A DNA stretch of 10,043 nt from Porphyromonas sp. (lineage in GTDB: Bacteria > Bacteroidota > Bacteroidia > Bacteroidales > Porphyromonadaceae). The stretch is from the NCBI GenBank assembly GCA_029983495.1, contig JASBZJ010000060.1, forward strand, positions 1 through 10,043, given 5' to 3'. The notes beneath the pieces were generated by a model. The model did not search any database. It had not been told where the DNA came from and saw nothing but the letters and a program-made list of their open reading frames with translations. The position numbers and the translations under genes are program-made. Below, one piece after another: positions 1-6,535 of this stretch (positions are counted from its first letter, which is position 1; every line of letters begins with the position of its first letter).

Positions 1-903
1 CATGTAAGTGGGTTCGTCTACCATTTTATTTAAGTGTCTAATAAAATGGCTGTTAGCATAGCTAAAATCGCCCTTTTCGTTAAAGAACGCAATTCCCTCG
101 CCCGAATGCGAAAAGTGGCTCAGTAGCTTTTCGCGTTCCTCTTGAGCTTTGTTTTTGCTTTGTTGAAGCATAACAAAGGTATTTTTTATTTCGCGCGAGA
201 GGTCGCCAATTTCGTTCTTGGGAAAGTCGATTCCCTCGAAGTTGCCAGTTTTGTTTGCTTGCAGTACGTAATGTTGTAGGGTTTGAAGGGCGTTACTAAT
301 TCTACCTGTAAAGATTAGCAGAACTGGAAGCCCCAAAGCAAACAGAATAATAACGAGCAGTACAAAGCTTTTGTTGCTATGGAATATACCAGAATAGTGT
401 ATTTCGTAGGGTAAAGCAGTGCGGATATAATAGTAGGTATTGTTCTCTTTAAGCATGTAACGCTTTGCGTAATAACAGTACTTTCGCTTGAGTGATGCGC
501 TTTGCCGAATAGCTTTTCCTTCACCTTTATTCCACGCTTGTAGTATTTCGCTTCGGTTTCGGTGGCTATCGAATTGCATACTAAGAGCTTCGTTATCGAA
601 AAGCACTTTGCCCGAAGCAAGTATAATGGTAACGCGCAAGTCGCTAGGGAATAACGACACTGCAGTTTCGGTGATTTGCTGATATTGTTCAAAGGGAATG
701 GAATCGCCTTGGGATTCGTTAAGCCCCTCCTTGTTGAGCGACTTATCGATAATATCGGCGTAGTTTTCCATCTGTTTATAAAAAGCATCTTCTTGTATGG
801 TTCGTTCGCTTTGCCTGTGCAATACTAGTACAATAGTGGCAAGGGCAAAAAGTATAAGCGAAAAGAACAATGTAGCCCTAACTTTATAGTTAAACGTTCT
901 CAT
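1..903 (-). CDS. phoR: PhoR-like sensor histidine kinase, N-terminal part (3' end outside window)
   Basis: The frame is open from an ATG at 901-903 to the window edge and gives the first 301 residues of a membrane sensor kinase. Visible parts in order are a first membrane helix (about residues 9-28), an extracytoplasmic sensor region (about 30-175), a second helix (about 178-199), a HAMP-like linker (about 200-250, with NEIGDLSREI) and the beginning of a PAS domain (about 262 onward, GEGIAFFNEKGDFSYAN). The sensor region has the pattern common in PhoR-type kinases: VTIILASGKVLFDNEA, then an R-SEI segment, G-G-AIRQS and YYAKRY. The catalytic His and ATPase domains are not in the window, so kinase activity is inferred. 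It starts 17 bp after the response regulator stop, and its position at the end of a pst-phoU operon makes a phosphate-responsive PhoR the best reading. The start follows an AT-rich stretch without a Shine-Dalgarno sequence. Confidence 0.85.
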   Translation of the reverse strand, partial: MRTFNYKVRATLFFSLILFALATIVLVLHRQSERTIQEDAFYKQMENYADIIDKSLNKEGLNESQGDSIPFEQYQQITETAVSLFPSDLRVTIILASGKVLFDNEALSMQFDSHRNRSEILQAWNKGEGKAIRQSASLKRKYCYYAKRYMLKENNTYYYIRTALPYEIHYSGIFHSNKSFVLLVIILFALGLPVLLIFTGRISNALQTLQHYVLQANKTGNFEGIDFPKNEIGDLSREIKNTFVMLQQSKNKAQEEREKLLSHFSHSGEGIAFFNEKGDFSYANSHFIRHLNKMVDEPTYM

Positions 904-920
904 ACGGTGTTTGTTAAAGC

Positions 921-1631
921 TTATTCATCGATATTTTTTTCAACAATGCTATAGCCAAAGCCCGAACGGTTAACAATTTGTACATGTGCGTTTTGAAGTT
1001 TTTTGCGTAGTCGGGTAATGTGTACGTCAACAGTTCTATCGCCTCCATCGTATTCCCCTTTCCAAATTCGATCCAATATCGTTGTTCGGGGAAACACATA
1101 GTTCGGTTTTTCAGCAAGAAGCTGCAGTATCTCGAACTCCTTTTTTGCCAATTTTACGACTTCTCCATTTGCCTTTACAGTTTTACTGGGTAAATCAATT
1201 ACCACATCGGCAATAGCAATGGTATTGCTTTCAGCGAAATGGGTATCGTTGCTGGTTCGGTTTAGTACAGCTTGTATGCGAGCCATAACTTCCTTTATAC
1301 TAAAGGGTTTCGAAATATAATCGTCGGCACCCAAACTAAACCCTGTAAGGAGGTCGTTTTCGGTATCTTTTGCGGTAAGGAAAATTATGGGGGTATTGCA
1401 ACCTCTTTTTCGGCGTATTTCCTCGGCAAACTGAAATCCACTCATCCCTTGCATCATAACATCGAGAAGAATAAGGTCGAAGCTATTGATGTTTTTTTCG
1501 AGAGCTTCGAGAGCCGAAGTGGCGGTTTCGACGTGGTAGTTTTTCCCTTCGAGGTTAAAGCTTAAAATTTCAAGCAAATCCTGTTCATCATCAACCAATA
1601 GGATTTTTTTTATGGGTTGGTTATGCGTCAT
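921..1631 (-). CDS. phoB: PhoB-like OmpR-family response regulator
   Basis: This is a 236-residue two-domain regulator of the usual family length. The receiver domain (about 6-122) has the acidic pair in LLVDDE (Asp14-Asp15), the phosphoacceptor Asp57 in LILLDVMM, the switch Thr86 in IIFLTAKD and the invariant Lys108 in YISKPF. The C-terminal winged-helix DNA-binding domain (about 130-232) shows LAKKEFEILQLLAEKPNYVF, then a TVDVHITRLRKKL recognition segment and a final GFGYSI hairpin, all typical of OmpR/PhoB. The start ATG lies inside the end of phoU (11-bp overlap), which suggests coupled translation. Receiver and DNA-binding features alone do not fix the regulon. The placement between phoU and a PhoR-like kinase is why I call it PhoB, activating phosphate-starvation genes, probably including this operon. 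Confidence 0.9.
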   Translation of the reverse strand: MTHNQPIKKILLVDDEQDLLEILSFNLEGKNYHVETATSALEALEKNINSFDLILLDVMMQGMSGFQFAEEIRRKRGCNTPIIFLTAKDTENDLLTGFSLGADDYISKPFSIKEVMARIQAVLNRTSNDTHFAESNTIAIADVVIDLPSKTVKANGEVVKLAKKEFEILQLLAEKPNYVFPRTTILDRIWKGEYDGGDRTVDVHITRLRKKLQNAHVQIVNRSGFGYSIVEKNIDE

Positions 1632-2328
1632 AGTTATGATTGTGTTTTACGTTTGTTCCTTCGGCATTATATATGGTAGCTTCGGCAATATTTGTTGCAT
1701 TATCGCTAATACGCTCGATATTATAGTTAATACTATTTACAGCTAGTGCAGTATGGATGGCTTCGGAGGAGTATTGTTGCTGAAGCGAAGTAGGTAAAAT
1801 GCCCAATATATGGCGGTATACCTCGTCGATTTTATGGTCGTTTTCAATAACTTCGCGAGCAAGTTCGGCATCGGGCAAGGAAAACGCTATTATAGCATTG
1901 GCAACCATTTTATGGGCTTCGTTGAACATATCCATAATCTGCTCAAAGGTAGTGTTATAAATGTTCGTATTTGTATCGATTGATAGGGCATGCTCGGCAA
2001 TATTAAGGTAAAGGTCGCCAATGCGTTCGAGGTAACCAGTACTATCGATGTAGGCAAACAGTCTTCGACTTTCAACCGCTCGAGGTGAGTAAAGTACTAT
2101 AGCGTTAATTACCTCGCTTCGTATTTTTACTTCCAAGCTATCAATAAGGTTTTCGTTCCAATCGATTTTTTCGCGAATATCCTTTTGCGGGTTAGCTAGA
2201 TTTGTAAGGATGTGGCGAACATATTCGCTTTGTTGAGTAACTACTTTAGCAAGTATATTAAAGTTCTCTTTTATGAGTAATAAGCGTTGTTCGAGGTTCG
2301 ATACTGTTTTTGTCATAGGTTGCAACAT
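1621..2328 (-). CDS. phoU: PhoU, phosphate signalling regulator
   Basis: The 235-residue, mostly helical protein has the two-fold repeat of PhoU, each half a three-helix bundle. The first half carries the metal-site motif ERIGDLYLNIAEHA (about 101-114) and the second the equivalent NIERISDNATNIAEATIY (about 203-220). In known systems PhoU sits at the inner face of the membrane, contacts PstB and the PhoR PAS region, and holds the kinase in its inhibitory state when phosphate is plentiful. Loss of PhoU usually gives constitutive Pho expression and excess phosphate uptake. It follows pstB after 106 bp, the largest gap between complete genes in this operon. Met1 and Met5 are both possible starts, and neither has a Shine-Dalgarno sequence. 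Its end overlaps the regulator gene by 11 bp. Identification is firm from motif pair, length and context. Confidence 0.93.
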   Translation of the reverse strand: MLQPMTKTVSNLEQRLLLIKENFNILAKVVTQQSEYVRHILTNLANPQKDIREKIDWNENLIDSLEVKIRSEVINAIVLYSPRAVESRRLFAYIDSTGYLERIGDLYLNIAEHALSIDTNTNIYNTTFEQIMDMFNEAHKMVANAIIAFSLPDAELAREVIENDHKIDEVYRHILGILPTSLQQQYSSEAIHTALAVNSINYNIERISDNATNIAEATIYNAEGTNVKHNHNYDA

Positions 2329-2434
2329 TTTGTTTTACCAAATAGCGGGTACAATGATACTAAAAAAGAGGAAGCTATTTGAAGAATTCTTGTTTTTGCA
2401 TGGCAATTAAGCCCATAAAAAGATACGCAAGGCA

Positions 2435-3289
2435 TTAGCCAAAATTCCCCGATAGGTATTGTTCGGTTCGTTTATGGGTCGGGTTGGTAAACATTTTTTC
2501 GGTAATATCGTATTCTACCAGCTCGCCAAGGTACATAAACATCGAGCGATCCGAAATACGCGCTGCCTGCCCCATATTGTGTGTAACAATAACGATTGCA
2601 ATTTCCTTTTTAAGCTCAAGTAAAAGTTCCTCAATACGGTTTGTTGCAATGGGGTCGAGTGCACTGGTGGGTTCGTCCATTAATAATATTTCGGGTCTTA
2701 GGGCTAATGCTCGTGCTATACATAACCTTTGTTGTTGCCCTCCCGATAAAAACGCTCCTTTTTTTTGTAAACTATCCTTTACTTCGTTCCAAAGGCCAAC
2801 ATTCCTTAGCGAGGTTTCGATTATTTCCTCTTTTTCACTACGTTTAAGCCTTAACCCATTAAGTTTGTAGCCCGCAACAACATTTTCGGCAATGCTTATG
2901 GTGGGGAATGGGTTTGGTTGTTGGAATACCATACCCGCTTTACGACGTACGTTCATGGGGTGGCTGTTGTTTATATTTTCGCCAGCAATTATAATGTTGC
3001 CTGTAACTATTATTCCTTTGTAAAGGTCGTGCATGCGGTTAATAGCACGTAGCAGTGTACTTTTACCACATCCACTAGGACCCATAATTGCTGTGATGCT
3101 TTTATCGTAAATGTTTGCCGAAACTTGGTTGACAGCAATTTTTTCAGGGGTATAGCTAATCGAAACATTATCGAGTTCCAATATAATAGGATTGTTTTCG
3201 GGGGTAGGGGTTTGGGGGGTATTAATAAGTTCAGTATTGGGCATAGTGCTTATTTTATTACATTCGGAAAGGGGTAATGTGTCTATCAT
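2435..3289 (-). CDS. pstB: PstB, phosphate ABC transporter ATP-binding protein
   Basis: This is the cytoplasmic ATPase that powers high-affinity phosphate import through PstCA. All ABC motifs are present: Walker A GPSGCGKS (70-77), Q-loop Gln123 in VFQQPNPFP, signature LSGGQQQRL (181-189), Walker B ILLMDEP (201-207), the D-loop SALD (209-212) and the switch His237 in VIVTHNM. The PNPFP segment after the Q-loop and the QQAAR-like [10 protein letters not shown] are marks of PstB within the ABC family. At 284 residues it is somewhat longer than the usual 250-260. The extra part is a Thr/Pro/Asn-rich N-terminus before the conserved domain begins near residue 35. A second in-frame ATG at 3242-3244 (Met16) would shorten it, and the sequence does not decide between them. 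It lies 45 bp after pstA. Confidence 0.95.
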   Translation of the reverse strand: MIDTLPLSECNKISTMPNTELINTPQTPTPENNPIILELDNVSISYTPEKIAVNQVSANIYDKSITAIMGPSGCGKSTLLRAINRMHDLYKGIIVTGNIIIAGENINNSHPMNVRRKAGMVFQQPNPFPTISIAENVVAGYKLNGLRLKRSEKEEIIETSLRNVGLWNEVKDSLQKKGAFLSGGQQQRLCIARALALRPEILLMDEPTSALDPIATNRIEELLLELKKEIAIVIVTHNMGQAARISDRSMFMYLGELVEYDITEKMFTNPTHKRTEQYLSGNFG

Positions 3290-3334
3290 AGCCTAAGTAC
3301 AGCCAATTGTTAGTTGATAAAGTTGTAATACTGC

Positions 3335-4231
3335 TTATGCACGTTTTGCTAGGGTATGTGCCACAACGTTAAACGATAGTACCAGTAGCAAAAGGAATAG
3401 GGCACTACTCCAAATCATTTCCTGCAGAAAGGGGTTGTTGTAGAACTGCCAAATAAGCAGAGGTATAGCACTCATAGGCTCAAAGGGGTTCCAATTTACC
3501 CATCTACTTGCTAGGGCAGTCATCATTAACGGTGCAGTTTCGCCCATAACACGACTTAAAGCTAGTAGAACCCCCGTAGTAATACCTCCACGAGCCGAAG
3601 GAACTAATACTCCCAGCAAGGTTTTACGGTACGATGTTCCTAAAGCTAAAGCCGATTCCTTAAGCGTTTTGGGTAAACGAAGCAATGTTTCTTCGGTAGA
3701 GCGTATGATTAGAGGAAGCATCATAACAGCAAGTGCAAGTGAACCCGCAAGCCCCGAGTAACTACGCATGGGTACAACTACCAGGGCGTAAATAAATATA
3801 CCAATAACTATAGAGGGAACGCCTTGTAAAAGGTCGCTGCTAAAGCGAACCACTTTTGCGAAAGGCGATTGCTTGCCTTCGAAAAGATATATGCCTCCAA
3901 GTATACCCAATGGAATGGCTATTACAGCAGCAATTAAAACCATAACAAGGGTGCCTACAATGCCGTTAGCAATGCCCCCTGGTAATGTAACTTTTTGTGT
4001 TGGAAGTACGGCTTCGTGTGCTGCTTTTGCTTGCGATAGTGTAGGCACGCGTTCGGTAAAAAAGTTAGTGTTAAGGTGCCCTATACCTTTTATTACTATT
4101 TCGCCAATAATAAAGAATAGGGGTAAAAGAGCAATAGTTACCAATAGTAGAACAAGTATAAATGTGGCTTTATCCTTTATACGTCGCCTAGTTAGTTGTG
4201 GTTCGGTAATGTTCGATGTATTGCTTTGCAT
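3335..4231 (-). CDS. pstA: PstA, phosphate ABC transporter permease
   Basis: This 298-residue inner-membrane permease pairs with PstC to form the phosphate channel. Hydrophobic segments are near residues 22-45, 88-116, 138-155, 160-177, 212-228 and 272-292, which fits a six-helix MetI-type permease. The EAA coupling loop that docks on PstB reads KESALALGTSYRKTLLGVLVP (191-211). The following SRVMGETAPLMMTA is typical of PstA, with an Ala-Pro where PstC has Met-Ala. A stretch of about 40 residues after the first helix (about 50-86, containing RVPTLSQAKAAHEA) is the periplasmic loop found in this subunit. The gene starts only 5 bp after pstC stops, so translation is probably coupled. The start follows the AT-rich sequence common in Bacteroidota rather than a Shine-Dalgarno site. 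Confidence 0.95.
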   Translation of the reverse strand: MQSNTSNITEPQLTRRRIKDKATFILVLLLVTIALLPLFFIIGEIVIKGIGHLNTNFFTERVPTLSQAKAAHEAVLPTQKVTLPGGIANGIVGTLVMVLIAAVIAIPLGILGGIYLFEGKQSPFAKVVRFSSDLLQGVPSIVIGIFIYALVVVPMRSYSGLAGSLALAVMMLPLIIRSTEETLLRLPKTLKESALALGTSYRKTLLGVLVPSARGGITTGVLLALSRVMGETAPLMMTALASRWVNWNPFEPMSAIPLLIWQFYNNPFLQEMIWSSALFLLLLVLSFNVVAHTLAKRA

Positions 4232-4236
4232 ATAGT

Positions 4237-5151
4237 TTATTGAGTATTCCCTTTAAGTTTCAGAAAAAGTTTTGCCAATGCATTTACAATTACGGTAACA
4301 AGCAGTAAAACCAATGCCACAGCCATAAGGCTACTTAGTTTTAACCCACTGGCTTCGCTAAATTGGTTTGCTATTACCGAAGCCATGCTTTGTGCTGTAT
4401 CCAAAAAACTTTTTGGGAGGGCATCGGTATTACCTATAAGCATGGTCACTGCCATAGTTTCGCCCAATGCCCTCCCTAAAGCTAGTATAAACGCTACAAC
4501 AATGCCCGAGGATGAATAAGGCAACACCACGTGGTGTATAACTTCGCTACGGGTACAACCTAAACTATATGCTGCTTCCTTAAGGCTTTTAGGTGTTAGG
4601 GCAATAAATTGTGCACTTAATGTTGCTGCATAGGGAATAATCATAATGGCAAGAATGAGCGATGACGTGAGCAAGCCAAACCCATTGTGGTTAGGTCCAT
4701 CGATTGCATCGATTATAGGGCGTAATGTATAAAAGCCCCAAAGCCCAAATACTATCGAAGGTATACCTGCAAGTAAATCAACTAATGTAGTAACCGCTCG
4801 TGCAATGGAACTCCCTTTGTAGTATTCGCCCACAAATAAGGCAATGGGTAAAGCAAAGGGAATGCAAAAAAGCAGAGCGGGAATGGCGGTTAACAGAGTA
4901 CCTACTACGAACGACAATGCTCCGTAATGTTCACTTCCTTTCGTGGGGTCCCATTCCGATGAGAATAGGAACCCAAAGAAGCCGAATTGTTTGATGGCTT
5001 GCCACGATTGGAAAACTAATACAACAACCAGTAATACAAGAATTGCGAGTAAAAGAAGCGCAGCAATTTTTAGCGAACCCTTAAAAAGGCTATCGCCTAA
5101 CGGTTGCGTTTGCTTTTTTGCTTTATTGTTCGATATGCGTGTTGTGTACAT
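4237..5151 (-). CDS. pstC: PstC, phosphate ABC transporter permease
   Basis: This 304-residue protein is the second membrane subunit of the phosphate importer. After a short basic cytoplasmic tail (1-25) there is a long first helix (about 28-49), then the PstC-type segment FLFSSEWDPTKGSEHYGALS (62-80), followed by hydrophobic stretches near 82-108, 121-142, 160-182, 212-228 and 272-294. The EAA loop that contacts PstB reads KEAAYSLGCTRSEVIHHVVLP (191-211), followed by GRALGETMAVTMLIGN, the hallmark of PstC. It lies 39 bp downstream of pstS and 5 bp upstream of pstA. Length, motifs and order all match the family and nothing looks damaged. The choice of ATG at 5149-5151 places a plausible positively charged N-terminus before the first helix. 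Confidence 0.95.
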   Translation of the reverse strand: MYTTRISNNKAKKQTQPLGDSLFKGSLKIAALLLLAILVLLVVVLVFQSWQAIKQFGFFGFLFSSEWDPTKGSEHYGALSFVVGTLLTAIPALLFCIPFALPIALFVGEYYKGSSIARAVTTLVDLLAGIPSIVFGLWGFYTLRPIIDAIDGPNHNGFGLLTSSLILAIMIIPYAATLSAQFIALTPKSLKEAAYSLGCTRSEVIHHVVLPYSSSGIVVAFILALGRALGETMAVTMLIGNTDALPKSFLDTAQSMASVIANQFSEASGLKLSSLMAVALVLLLVTVIVNALAKLFLKLKGNTQ

Positions 5152-5190
5152 ATTTGAAAGAGTAGCGAGGTGTTTACTAAGGTGAGCGTA

Positions 5191-6258
5191 TTAAATGGGT
5201 AAACCCCCGTAGGTTATCTTTTCGAGTTGATGAAGAGCCTTTTGGCGAACACCCCATGGAAGTGGTGCAAAATCGACCGTTTCGGCAAGGCTTTGTGCTT
5301 CGTCTGAAAGAATCCATCGCATAAGTTTTACAGTATTTACTGCTTTGTCCCGTTTGCGACCTTGATAATTTTGCTCCTTGTAGATGAGCATCCAAGTAAA
5401 ACAACTTATGGGGTACGAGCCTTTGGCTGTACTATTGGTTATCATAGTGCGAGTATCGCTTGGGATATCGCCCTTTGCGGCTTTAGATATCGATTCGAGC
5501 GAGGGAGCGATAAATTCGCCATTAGCATTGGCTATAGTAGCCGAAGGTATATTGCGCGAAAAACTGTATTCCGACCCGATATAAGCAATTGCCCCATTGG
5601 TTTGTTCGAGTGTTGCAGCAACATTAGCATTCCCTTTTGCCGCTAAGCCTATTCCGTTAGGCCATTTCAACGATTTGCCTCGCCCAAGCGTTTCTTTCCA
5701 TTGTGGGCTTACTTTTGTTAGGTAATCGCTAAAAACAAAGGTTGTACCACTACCATCGCTCCGCCTTATGGGAATAATTTTCGTATTGGGAAGGTTTTCT
5801 GTAGGGTTTAGTTCTGCAATGGCTTTGTCGTTCCATTTTACGATATTCCCTAAATAGATATCGGCAATGATTTTACCGGTTAACTGTAACGTTTTTACAC
5901 CCTTAAGGTTATAGCCTAGTACTACAGCCCCCATGCAGGTGGGTATGTGTATTACTTCGGCTGGCATGCTTTTTAGCTCTTCGTCCGAAAGGTATGCGTC
6001 GCTACCTGCAAAATCCACTACTTTATTTTTTAAACTGGTAATACCTGCACCGCTACCTTGCCCGCCGTATTCGATTCGTGCCCCAGTGAGGTCGTAGTAA
6101 TGGTCGAAAAGTTCTTCGTAAAAATCTTTTGGAAACGAAGCCCCTTCACCACTAAGCCTATCGCTACTATTGCAGCTCGTAAAACATAAGGTAAGGGCTA
6201 TTGAACAGAATGTTATAGGTATGCGAAACCTGAATAGTATTTGCATCGAGTTGTTCAT
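5191..6258 (-). CDS. pstS: PstS, phosphate-binding periplasmic lipoprotein
   Basis: This 355-residue solute-binding protein captures phosphate for PstCAB. The N-terminus has a basic region, a hydrophobic core (about 13-25) and a Cys at position 29 in LCFTSCNSS. That is a loose lipobox, so I infer a lipoprotein attached to the membrane. The phosphate-site motifs of the family are present in order: GEGASFP (37-43), GGQGSGAGI (65-73), DFAGSDAYL (82-90) and RRSDGSGTTFVFSDYL (165-180), and GNIVKWND (137-144) is also typical. It is the first gene of the operon and is preceded by a terminator, a -7 promoter element and phased repeats, so it is probably the most strongly phosphate-controlled gene here. 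Met1 (6256-6258) and Met5 are both possible starts. Met1 gives the more usual basic signal-peptide beginning in either case. Confidence 0.95.
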   Translation of the reverse strand: MNNSMQILFRFRIPITFCSIALTLCFTSCNSSDRLSGEGASFPKDFYEELFDHYYDLTGARIEYGGQGSGAGITSLKNKVVDFAGSDAYLSDEELKSMPAEVIHIPTCMGAVVLGYNLKGVKTLQLTGKIIADIYLGNIVKWNDKAIAELNPTENLPNTKIIPIRRSDGSGTTFVFSDYLTKVSPQWKETLGRGKSLKWPNGIGLAAKGNANVAATLEQTNGAIAYIGSEYSFSRNIPSATIANANGEFIAPSLESISKAAKGDIPSDTRTMITNSTAKGSYPISCFTWMLIYKEQNYQGRKRDKAVNTVKLMRWILSDEAQSLAETVDFAPLPWGVRQKALHQLEKITYGGLPI

Positions 6259-6302
6259 TTACTACTAGCGAGGTTCAAAATCGGTTGCCTCGTAACTGGG
6301 TG

Positions 6303-6310
6303 CAAAGTTA
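6303..6310 (-). promoter_or_regulatory. Putative -7 promoter element (TAACTTTG) of pstS
   Basis: On the minus strand the bases read TAACTTTG, an exact match to the Bacteroidota -7 consensus TAnnTTTG recognised by the primary sigma factor. Transcription would begin a few bases downstream, near 6297, leaving a 5' leader of about 40 bases before the pstS ATG. There is no clear TTTG-type -33 element about 20 bases upstream (that region reads roughly GGTTCG). A weak -33 box fits a promoter that needs an activator such as PhoB, but that is inference. Confidence 0.55.
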
Positions 6311-6317
6311 GCCGGCC

Positions 6318-6363
6318 TTTGTTACGAACCTATATACATAATGTTTCGTTTTTGTTAAATAGT
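6318..6363. promoter_or_regulatory. Possible Pho-box array: TGTT repeats in 11-bp phase
   Basis: On the plus strand TGTT begins at 6320, 6342 and 6353, which are 22 and 11 bp apart, and the seven-base word TTTGTTA occurs at both 6318-6324 and 6351-6357, exactly 33 bp apart. PhoB-type regulators bind direct repeats of a TGT-containing half-site with 11-bp spacing, one helical turn, just upstream of the promoter. The array covers about 8 to 60 bases upstream of the putative -7 element. The repeat words point opposite to pstS, the region is T-rich, and no Bacteroidota Pho-box consensus is known to me well enough to compare, so this is a suggestion only. Confidence 0.35.
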
Positions 6364-6424
6364 GTGTTTTGTTTTTTTGCTAGTTCCGTAATTTAATGAG
6401 TTGTAATTAAAGCTATTAGTTCCT

Positions 6425-6433
6425 CCCCCCCCC
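6425..6433. repeat. Homopolymer of nine C (G9 on the minus strand)
   Basis: An uninterrupted run of nine C stands between the cdsA terminator T-run and the pstS control region, preceded on the plus strand by TCCT. It lies about 60 bp upstream of the phased TGTT repeats and 115 bp upstream of the -7 element. Such tracts are prone to slipped-strand length change and to sequencing error. It is outside any coding region, so a length change would not shift a reading frame. Confidence 0.9.
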
Positions 6434-6435
6434 AT

Positions 6436-6476
6436 AAAAAAACAGCTCGCCTAGGGGAATTTTCCCCTAGGCGAGC
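6436..6476 (-). terminator. Strong intrinsic terminator after cdsA
   Basis: A perfect 14-bp inverted repeat, GCTCGCCTAGGGGA at 6445-6458 with its complement at 6463-6476, encloses a 4-base loop. On the minus strand the hairpin is followed by TG and then seven T (6436-6442), the classical layout of a Rho-independent terminator. The plus-strand exit side has no T-run, so the signal works for leftward transcription. It lies about 60 bp past the cdsA stop and insulates the pst operon from read-through of the ftsH-cdsA unit. Confidence 0.93.
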
Positions 6477-6535
6477 AACAATAGACAATGAAGAAAATTT
6501 TGATTATTACTGTTCGTTACATGAGGTTCGGCTCG

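Larger units (their letters stand above)
1..6258 (-). other. Pst-Pho operon: pstS-pstC-pstA-pstB-phoU-phoB-phoR
   Basis: Seven genes in one direction encode phosphate capture, transport, the signalling link and the two-component system. Gaps are 39, 5, 45 and 106 bp, then an 11-bp overlap and a 17-bp gap. I see no hairpin followed by a T-run between any of these genes, and the only clear terminator lies upstream of pstS. This supports a single transcript from the pstS promoter, possibly with an extra start before phoU, although I found no convincing promoter there. Having the regulator and sensor at the end of the operon they are expected to control implies positive autoregulation under phosphate limitation. 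The operon boundary on the left is not visible. Confidence 0.75.

Noticed and set aside
315..788. 157-residue open frame on the minus strand
   Set aside because: It lies in another frame inside the sensor kinase gene, whose own frame is open from 903 to the window edge and has recognisable domains. The alternative translation has no recognisable motif.
2382..2391. Ten-base palindrome AAGAATTCTT before phoU
   Set aside because: It is short and AT-rich, such palindromes arise by chance, and nothing nearby supports an operator.
2484..2870. 128-residue open frame on the plus strand
   Set aside because: It is antisense to pstB across its best conserved motifs, and its composition follows from the codons of the opposite strand.
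3873..4235. 120-residue open frame on the plus strand opposite pstA
   Set aside because: Antisense shadow of a conserved permease gene; no motif and no promoter seen.
6269..6292. Five-base stem CGAGG/CCTCG in the pstS leader
   Set aside because: The stem is short with a 14-base loop and no riboswitch-like conserved elements, so it is not distinguishable from chance.
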